Part shown: positions 7,437-10,722 of the stretch, piece by piece
How the letters are laid out: every line of letters starts with the position of its first letter
Position numbering within the stretch: position 1 is the stretch's first letter
From: Pseudoflavonifractor sp035562355
Lineage (GTDB): Bacteria; Bacillota; Clostridia; Oscillospirales; Oscillospiraceae
Assembly (NCBI GenBank): GCA_035562355.1
Contig: DATMXU010000108.1
Span: 1 to 10,722 of the forward strand
Direction of reading: 5' to 3'
DNA: 10,722 nucleotides
The notes under the pieces: generated by a model
The model's database searches: none
Told to the model about the DNA's origin: nothing
Seen by the model: only the letters and a program-made list of their open reading frames with translations
Translations under genes and position numbers: made by a program

Positions 7437-7603
7437 AGCCTGTCAAAGAAGTCCTACGGGACCTCTTTGACAGGCTGCTACACTTTTTGAAACACCGTAA
7501 GAAGTTTCAAAAAGTGGTTTTCCTACACGCGAAAGGGAACCCTGACGGTTCCCTTTCACACTATCCCTCCCTCCGAGATGTTCCGCCTGGGTGTTTTTTG
7601 ACA
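7436..7603. repeat. Structured intergenic repeat, copy A (about 168 bp, three hairpins)
   Basis: This segment recurs at 10554-10721 in the same orientation with only two mismatches (7499 A/T and 7505 T/G). It contains no plausible gene. Three hairpins follow one another. Stem 1 is 7437-7449 with 7464-7476 (13 bp), extended by 7451-7454 with 7459-7462 and a TACG loop. Stem 2 is 7481-7493 with 7504-7516 (13 bp). Stem 3 is 7531-7541 with 7547-7557 (11 bp). An unpaired pyrimidine-rich tail ends in GTGTTTTTTGACA. The ends carry short inverted termini, TGTCAAA at 7441-7447 and TTTGACA at 7597-7603. It starts exactly at the end of the pit terminator. It may be a MITE-like element, a 3'-end RNA module or an unknown structured RNA; the family was not recognised. 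Confidence 0.9.
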
Positions 7604-7608
7604 CACTG

Positions 7609-7640
7609 AAATACCCCGCTGACGTATCAGCGGGGTATTT
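7609..7640 (-). terminator. Bidirectional hairpin terminator between the repeat and the SDR gene
   Basis: A 14-bp perfect inverted repeat (7609-7622 with 7627-7640, 4-nt loop) lies 24 bp downstream of the minus-strand SDR stop, so it can end that transcript. On the + strand it is followed by a T-run (TTTTT, 7638-7642), which is the better intrinsic-terminator orientation and would also stop transcripts leaving the repeat. Its core duplicates that of the terminator at 7403-7436. Confidence 0.75.
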
Positions 7641-7664
7641 TTCATTGCCGCCGGACGGGCGGGC

Positions 7665-8447
7665 CTATACCAGCGTAAAGCCGCCGTCCACCACGATGAA
7701 CTGACCTGTCGTATAGGAGCAGCCCTCGCTGGAGAGGAAGAGCACCGGGCCATTCAGCTCCCCCCGGGCGCCGGGGCGGGAGGCGGGTGTAAGTGCGTTG
7801 TACATCTGCATGAACCCCTCGTGCTTGAAGAGGGTGTCCGCCGTCATCTCAGACTCGAAGAGACCGGGCCCCACGGCGTTGACCGTGATGCCGTAGCGCG
7901 CATAGGAGGCCGCCATGCCGGTGGTCAGTCCCAACACCGCCGCTTTGGAGGTGTTATACACATGGCGGACCAGGGCGGGCTCCTTGTCGGCCACGATAGC
8001 GTTGACCGACGCGGTGTTCACGATCCTGCCGTACCCCTTCTCCTTCATATGGGGCACCACGTACTTGCTCACAAGGAAGATACCCTTCACGTTGATGTCC
8101 ATGGACGCGTCCCACTGCGCTTGGGTCAGCGTCTCCACCGAGCCGCCCTGGGCCACGCCCGCGTTGTTGAAGAGAATGTCGATCTTTCCATAATGGGCGA
8201 GGACGGCGGCCACCGCAGCCTTGACGCTCTCCTCGTCGGCCACGTCGCAGGGGACGGCGAGAGCCTGTCCCCCGGCGGCCTCGATCTCGGCTACCACGGC
8301 ATCCAGCTTTTCCTTCCGCCGGGCGAGGAGCGCCACGGCGGCCCCATAAGCGGCATAGGCCCTGGCGGCATCCGCCCCCAGTCCGCTGGAGGCTCCGGTA
8401 ATGACGGCCACGCGGCCGGTAAAATCAAAAAGATTACTCAAAATCAA
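7665..8447 (-). CDS. Short-chain dehydrogenase/reductase (SDR), classical type, substrate unknown
   Basis: A 260-aa Rossmann-fold oxidoreductase. The cofactor loop is TGASSGLG (17-24). Arg residues after strand 2 (ARRKEK, 42-47) favour NADP(H). NNAG is at 94-97. The catalytic tetrad is read as N119, S147, Y164 (YNTSK) and K168. The Ser-to-Tyr distance is 17 residues instead of the usual 13, i.e. about four extra residues (ADKEPALVRH region) next to the active site. The C-terminus (TTGQFIVVDGGFTLV) is standard. The start is read as TTG at 8447: AGGAG lies 6 nt upstream (8454-8458) and no ATG is suitably placed; a TTG two codons later is possible. It stands alone, with its own sigma-A promoter and with terminators on both sides. 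The family includes gluconate 5-dehydrogenase, FabG-like and sugar dehydrogenases; the substrate cannot be assigned. Confidence 0.9.
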   Translation of the reverse strand: MILSNLFDFTGRVAVITGASSGLGADAARAYAAYGAAVALLARRKEKLDAVVAEIEAAGGQALAVPCDVADEESVKAAVAAVLAHYGKIDILFNNAGVAQGGSVETLTQAQWDASMDINVKGIFLVSKYVVPHMKEKGYGRIVNTASVNAIVADKEPALVRHVYNTSKAAVLGLTTGMAASYARYGITVNAVGPGLFESEMTADTLFKHEGFMQMYNALTPASRPGARGELNGPVLFLSSEGCSYTTGQFIVVDGGFTLV

Positions 8448-8475
8448 TAACAGCTCCTTTTATTGTTATATCCCT

Positions 8476-8503
8476 ATTATATCAGCTCTCCTTTAAAAGT
8501 CAA
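8476..8503 (-). promoter_or_regulatory. Sigma-A promoter of the SDR gene
   Basis: On the minus strand TTGACT (8503-8498), a 16-bp spacer and TATAAT (8481-8476) form a near-consensus promoter. The predicted start is near 8469, about 22 nt ahead of the TTG start codon at 8447, which leaves room only for the ribosome-binding site. Confidence 0.8.
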
Positions 8504-8514
8504 CATTGTGCGAC

Positions 8515-8570
8515 AAAAAGGCAGAGAGCAAATAGGGTCGTTTCTCAACGCCCTATTGTTTGCCCTCTGC
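8515..8570 (-). terminator. Intrinsic terminator of greA
   Basis: Read on the minus strand, 8570-8551 pairs with 8537-8521 to give a long, slightly bulged hairpin (GCAGAG...CAAA...ATAGGG arms). A C and then TTTTT (8519-8515) follow it. It sits 47 bp after the greA stop codon and ends just upstream of the SDR promoter, insulating the two genes. Confidence 0.82.
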
Positions 8571-8616
8571 TCCGCTTTTATTGATCGGCTATGGATCGGG
8601 TACGGCGGCCCCGGAC

Positions 8617-9120
8617 TCAAAAGCGGTTGATGGGGATACTCCCGTCGTCTGTCGCTTTCTCGATGGTCTTTACCTCTGCCCAGTACCCATACTTCTCGTT
8701 GACCTCTACACGGAACCGCTCTCCCACCCTGCGGCCCAGCAGCGCCTTCCCCATGGGGGACTCCTTACTGATGAGGCCGTGGAGGGCGTCCTGCCGCATG
8801 GTGGTGACCACCCGGTAGGTCTCAGTGTCCCCCTCGTCCTCCAGGTAGACGGCCACAGCGTCATATAGACCCACCGCGTCGGCGTCCGACCGCTCCGAGA
8901 TGACGCGGGCGGTGCGGATCATGTTCTCCAGGTAGCGGATGCGGCCCTCGTTGCGGTTTTTCTCCTGCTTGGCGGCCTTATACTCGAAGTTCTCGCTCAG
9001 GTCCCCAAAGCCCCGGGCCTCCTTTACAGCCTCCAGCAGCTTGGGCCGCAGCTCAATCCTGCGGTGGTCCAGCTCCTCCCGCATAATTTTCAGGTCCTTT
9101 TGGGTCAGCTCGTTGTGCAT
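8617..9120 (-). CDS. greA: Transcription elongation factor GreA/GreB family
   Basis: A 167-aa protein that rescues backtracked RNA polymerase by stimulating cleavage of the nascent transcript. The N-terminal coiled coil spans about residues 5-75 and carries the tip motif GDLSENFEY (39-47), with the acidic D40 and E43 that act at the polymerase active centre. The C-terminal FKBP-like domain shows GLISKESPMGKALLGRRVGE (115-134), the usual family motif. It is slightly longer than E. coli GreA (158 aa), and the motif reads NFEY rather than the common NAEY, a variant GreA subtype. Start: ATG with a GGAGGGAG purine run 8-11 nt upstream (9129-9136). The gene is monocistronic, with an extended -10 promoter upstream and a strong terminator downstream. 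Confidence 0.94.
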   Translation of the reverse strand: MHNELTQKDLKIMREELDHRRIELRPKLLEAVKEARGFGDLSENFEYKAAKQEKNRNEGRIRYLENMIRTARVISERSDADAVGLYDAVAVYLEDEGDTETYRVVTTMRQDALHGLISKESPMGKALLGRRVGERFRVEVNEKYGYWAEVKTIEKATDDGSIPINRF

Positions 9121-9149
9121 GGTACGCGCTCCCTCCGCTTTTTTCTCTC

Positions 9150-9158
9150 ATTATACCA
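9150..9158 (-). promoter_or_regulatory. Extended -10 promoter of greA
   Basis: Minus-strand TGGTATAAT (9158-9150) fits the extended -10 form. No good -35 hexamer is present 16-18 bp upstream. Transcription would begin near 9143, about 23 nt before the greA ATG. Confidence 0.65.
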
Positions 9159-9236
9159 CGGGCGCAAGCGAATGGAATAGTTCTGGGCCATGCTTTTCCA
9201 GTTGTTCACGCCAGGGGACGAGAAAAGCGGCGTTTA

Positions 9237-9245
9237 TGCTATAAT
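9237..9245 (+). promoter_or_regulatory. Extended -10 promoter driving a candidate small RNA
   Basis: TGCTATAAT at 9237-9245 is a perfect extended -10 on the + strand. The -35 region at 17 bp spacing (GACGAG) is not recognisable. It points away from greA into a stretch without a + strand gene that ends in a strong terminator. Confidence 0.55.
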
Positions 9246-9251
9246 CTCCCC

Positions 9252-9335
9252 GTCGGCCAGATCGAAACAGAGGTGGAGCTGAGCGGCGTTCCAAGCGAGA
9301 CGAAATCCGGTATCGTCCCCGATACCGGATTTTTT
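9252..9335 (+). ncRNA. Candidate small RNA between greA and the 90-aa gene
   Basis: A transcript starting near 9252 would run about 84 nt to the T-run at 9330-9335. It has no ATG with a ribosome-binding site. The visible parts are a purine-rich middle (CAGAGGTGGAGCTGAG), short possible pairings such as GGA/TCC and CGT/ACG around 9275-9302, and a 12-bp terminator stem at the 3' end. It matches no RNA family known to me (not tmRNA, SRP RNA, 6S or a riboswitch I recognise). Evidence is only promoter plus terminator on the same strand with nothing between. Confidence 0.4.
9303..9335 (+). terminator. Intrinsic terminator on the + strand
   Basis: A perfect 12-bp stem (9303-9314 with 9321-9332) with a GTCCCC loop is followed by a T-run (TTTTTT, 9330-9335). 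The T-run lies on the + strand, although no + strand gene lies upstream. In the other direction only three T's follow, so the minus-strand 90-aa gene is served less well. Confidence 0.85.
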
Positions 9336-9355
9336 ATGTTTTGTTTGCCCCACCG

Positions 9356-9628
9356 TCACAGGAAGATCGCCAGGCACCACACCAGCGTGGCGGCGATCGC
9401 CCCCGCCACGGCGTAGGCGGGGGCGGGGATCCTTCTCAGCCAGCGGCCGGGGCCAGTGTTGCGGCGAACGTAGCCGTCGGCCACACGCTGGGCCTCGGCC
9501 ACCACCTGCTCGGCGGTGACGCCCTCGGTGAGGAAGGCATCCTCCTTGATGATAAAAATTGCCTGCTCAAAGAGGCGGCGGTCCGGCGACTTGACCACGA
9601 TGACCCGGCGGGCCACACCCTTTACCAT
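9356..9628 (-). CDS. Small conserved-looking protein of unknown function with one C-terminal membrane segment
   Basis: A 90-aa protein (start MVKGVARRVIVVKSPDRRLF) that I cannot assign to a named family. The soluble N-terminal part (about 1-60) has strand-like RRVIVVKSP and then FEQAIFIIKEDAFLTEGVT and an Ala/Gln-rich helix. A basic stretch (RRNTGPGRWLRRIP) precedes a single hydrophobic segment (AYAVAGAIAATLVWCLAIFL) at the extreme C-terminus, so it is probably tail-anchored with its N-terminus in the cytoplasm. The frame stays open to an ATG at 9691. The 9628 start is preferred because AAGGA (9642-9638) is 9 nt upstream and the longer form would overlap the predicted promoter. It is divergent from sleB, and a sigma-G-like promoter upstream suggests a forespore gene. 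Confidence 0.75.
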   Translation of the reverse strand: MVKGVARRVIVVKSPDRRLFEQAIFIIKEDAFLTEGVTAEQVVAEAQRVADGYVRRNTGPGRWLRRIPAPAYAVAGAIAATLVWCLAIFL

Positions 9629-9667
9629 AGAGCACCATCCTTCCCGACTGCTAATATTTTCGTTTTC

Positions 9668-9697
9668 CATTATGACCCAAAGGCCCTCCACTTATTC
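9668..9697 (-). promoter_or_regulatory. Sigma-G-like (forespore) promoter of the 90-aa gene
   Basis: On the minus strand GAATA (9697-9693), an 18-bp spacer and CATAATG (9674-9668) fit the sigma-G pattern (GHATR, N18, CATNHTA) at all positions but the last. The predicted start is near 9661, giving a leader of about 33 nt with the ribosome-binding site. Confidence 0.5.
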
Positions 9698-9742
9698 GGG
9701 AGTCTCATCTTTTCAAGACAGTTTTTCCCTGACCCTTTTTTT

Positions 9743-9772
9743 GCATAGGAACCAGCCCGCCGCCGTACACTA
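9743..9772 (+). promoter_or_regulatory. Sigma-G-like (forespore) promoter of sleB
   Basis: GCATA (9743-9747), an 18-bp spacer and TACACTA (9766-9772) resemble the sigma-G pattern, with two mismatches in the -10. SleB enzymes are forespore products in Bacillus, which supports the reading. The leader would be only about 18 nt long, just enough for GGAGG at 9785-9789. Confidence 0.45.
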
Positions 9773-9796
9773 TTCACAAAGAACGGAGGCAAGGTT

Positions 9797-10474
9797 ATGC
9801 AGGAAAGTCGCAAAAAACTGGTCTTTTCGCTGGCGGTGCTCTTCGCCGTCAACATTGCGGTCATTACCCTGGCCCAGACCGCCCAGGCGGCGGTCTATCG
9901 GCAGGGCTCCAAGGGAGACACGGTGCGCACCATCCAGCAGAAACTGGTGAACTGGGGGTATATGAGCGGCGGGGTGGACGGAATCTATGGGCCCAAGACC
10001 GTGGAGGCCGTCAAGTCCTTCCAGAGCAAGAACGGCCTCGCTGCCGACGGTATCACCGGGCCCGCCACGCTGAAGGCCCTGGGCATGAGCACCACCGGGG
10101 GCGAAAAGCCCGGCTCCTCCCAGCAGAACAGCCTGGACCTGCTGGCCCGGGTCATCTCGGCGGAGGCCAGAGGCGAGCCCTACTCAGGCCAGGTGGCGGT
10201 GGGGGCGGTCATCCTAAACCGGGTGGAACACCCCTCCTTCCCCAATAGCATCTCAGGGGTCGTGTACCAGCCCGGCGCGTTCACCTGCATGAGCGACGGA
10301 CAGTTCAACCAGCCTGTGGCCGATTCGGCCTACCGGGCCGCTCAGGAGGCGCTGAACGGCTCCGACCCGAGCGGCGGGGCCATCTACTACTTCAACCCTG
10401 CCACCGCAACCAGCGCGTGGATCTGGTCCAGGCCCCTGCTCACCATCATCGGAAAGCATCGGTTTTGCTCTTGA
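9797..10474 (+). CDS. sleB: Spore cortex-lytic enzyme SleB-type cell wall hydrolase
   Basis: A 225-aa exported peptidoglycan hydrolase of the SleB family; SleB is a lytic transglycosylase that degrades muramic-lactam-containing spore cortex during germination. Order of parts: signal peptide (about 1-31, hydrophobic core 8-25, likely cleavage after AQA), peptidoglycan-binding domain 1 (about 36-96, with GSKGDTVRTIQQKL and GVDGIYGPKTVEAVKSFQ), a short Gly/Ser linker (99-112), and the hydrolase domain (113-225) with the catalytic-type Glu E123 in ISAEARGEPY and then GQVAVGAVILNRVEHPSFPN and GGAIYYFNPATATSAWIWSR. Length and architecture are normal. Start: ATG with GGAGG at 9785-9789 and a 7-nt gap. 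No ypeB partner follows; the gene is single and ends in hairpins. Confidence 0.94.
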   Translation: MQESRKKLVFSLAVLFAVNIAVITLAQTAQAAVYRQGSKGDTVRTIQQKLVNWGYMSGGVDGIYGPKTVEAVKSFQSKNGLAADGITGPATLKALGMSTTGGEKPGSSQQNSLDLLARVISAEARGEPYSGQVAVGAVILNRVEHPSFPNSISGVVYQPGAFTCMSDGQFNQPVADSAYRAAQEALNGSDPSGGAIYYFNPATATSAWIWSRPLLTIIGKHRFCS

Positions 10475-10514
10475 GGCGCAAACGCCTTTTCCAGGGGGGA
10501 CAAGTCCCCTCTGG
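10474..10514 (+). other. Two tandem hairpins just after sleB
   Basis: A short stem (10474-10478 with 10483-10487, CAAA loop, then TTT) begins at the last base of the sleB stop codon. A second stem follows (10491-10501 with 10504-10514, 11 bp with one G-T pair, 2-nt loop). They precede the stronger terminator at 10519-10551 and could protect or trim the mRNA 3' end. Confidence 0.55.
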
Positions 10515-10518
10515 ATAC

Positions 10519-10551
10519 AAAATTGGCGCGGCCTATGGCCGCGCCAATTTT
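10519..10551 (+). terminator. Intrinsic terminator of sleB
   Basis: A perfect 15-bp inverted repeat (10519-10533 with 10537-10551, TAT loop), with AAAA on the left and TTTT on the right, so it can act in both directions. The second copy of the intergenic repeat begins 3 bp later, as copy A does behind the pit terminator. Confidence 0.82.
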
Positions 10552-10553
10552 CA

Positions 10554-10721
10554 TAGCCTGTCAAAGAAGTCCTACGGGACCTCTTTGACAGGCTGCTACA
10601 CTTTTTGAAACACCGTTAGAAGGTTCAAAAAGTGGTTTTCCTACACGCGAAAGGGAACCCTGACGGTTCCCTTTCACACTATCCCTCCCTCCGAGATGTT
10701 CCGCCTGGGTGTTTTTTGACA
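10554..10721. repeat. Structured intergenic repeat, copy B (continues to the window edge)
   Basis: Aligns without gaps to 7436-7603 (offset 3118), 166 of 168 positions identical. Both differences fall in the loop or inner end of stem 2 (10617 and 10623); the second breaks one base pair near the loop end of that stem. Stems 1 and 3 and the tail GTGTTTTTTGACA are identical. The match ends at 10721: base 10722 is G where copy A has C, which suggests a true right boundary, although only one base is left to judge. Confidence 0.88.
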
Positions 10722-10722
10722 G

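Noticed and set aside
7436..7603. CRISPR array or integron attC site as the explanation of the repeat
   Set aside because: There is no short regularly spaced direct repeat with spacers and no attC-type core sites. The unit is single at each locus with three different hairpins.
7821..8450. Plus-strand open frame of 209 codons opposite the SDR gene
   Set aside because: The minus-strand SDR has intact motifs, promoter and ribosome-binding site. The + frame is His/Gly/Val-rich low complexity and crosses the SDR start region.
9273..9748. Open + frame running from a GTG near 9273 through the terminator into the antisense of the 90-aa gene
   Set aside because: No ribosome-binding site. It would translate through a strong intrinsic terminator, and most of it is the shadow of the minus-strand gene.

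Overview
The window looks like a chromosomal segment of a GC-rich, spore-forming gut Firmicute, most like the Oscillospiraceae (Flavonifractor / Pseudoflavonifractor / Intestinimonas type). The grounds are strong AGGAGG ribosome-binding sites, heavy G/C third-position codon use, a SleB spore-cortex hydrolase, sigma-A promoters and Rho-independent terminators, and a GreA of the clostridial type. The genus is inferred from style, not from a database search.

Region 1 (1-4552, + strand) is the 3' part of a sugar or polyol uptake and catabolism operon. It runs: C-terminal half of an RbsA/MglA-type ABC ATPase (cut by the window edge), an RbsC-type permease, a cupin-type (archaeal-type) phosphoglucose isomerase, a GldA-type metal-dependent polyol dehydrogenase, and a zinc MDR dehydrogenase. 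It closes with an 18-bp perfect hairpin. An imported sugar or polyol would be oxidised or reduced by the two dehydrogenases, with the isomerase feeding sugar phosphate into glycolysis. The real substrate cannot be read from the sequence.

Region 2 (about 4630-7436, + strand) is an envelope/phosphate module. A DUF368 protein (PopT family, undecaprenyl-phosphate translocase) has its own extended -10 promoter. It is followed by a PiT-type phosphate transporter, whose promoter overlaps the DUF368 stop codon, and by a DUF47/PhoU-like Pit accessory protein. A 16-bp hairpin terminator ends it.

Region 3 (7436-7640) is a structured intergenic repeat of about 168 bp with three strong hairpins, bracketed by two near-identical terminator hairpins. 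A second copy (166 of 168 positions identical, same orientation) lies at 10554-10721, at the window's right edge and again directly behind a terminator. This is the most unusual item in the window.

Region 4 (7665-9120, - strand) holds a solitary short-chain dehydrogenase with a TTG start and a good sigma-A promoter, then greA with its own promoter and terminator. Between greA and the next gene, a + strand extended -10 and a strong terminator about 90 nt apart suggest an undescribed small RNA.

Region 5 (9356-10551) is a divergent pair: a 90-aa one-TM protein of unknown function (- strand) and a SleB-type spore cortex-lytic enzyme (+ strand). Each has a sigma-G-like promoter with an 18-bp spacer, which suggests that both are forespore genes. 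Three hairpins in a row and the second repeat copy follow sleB.
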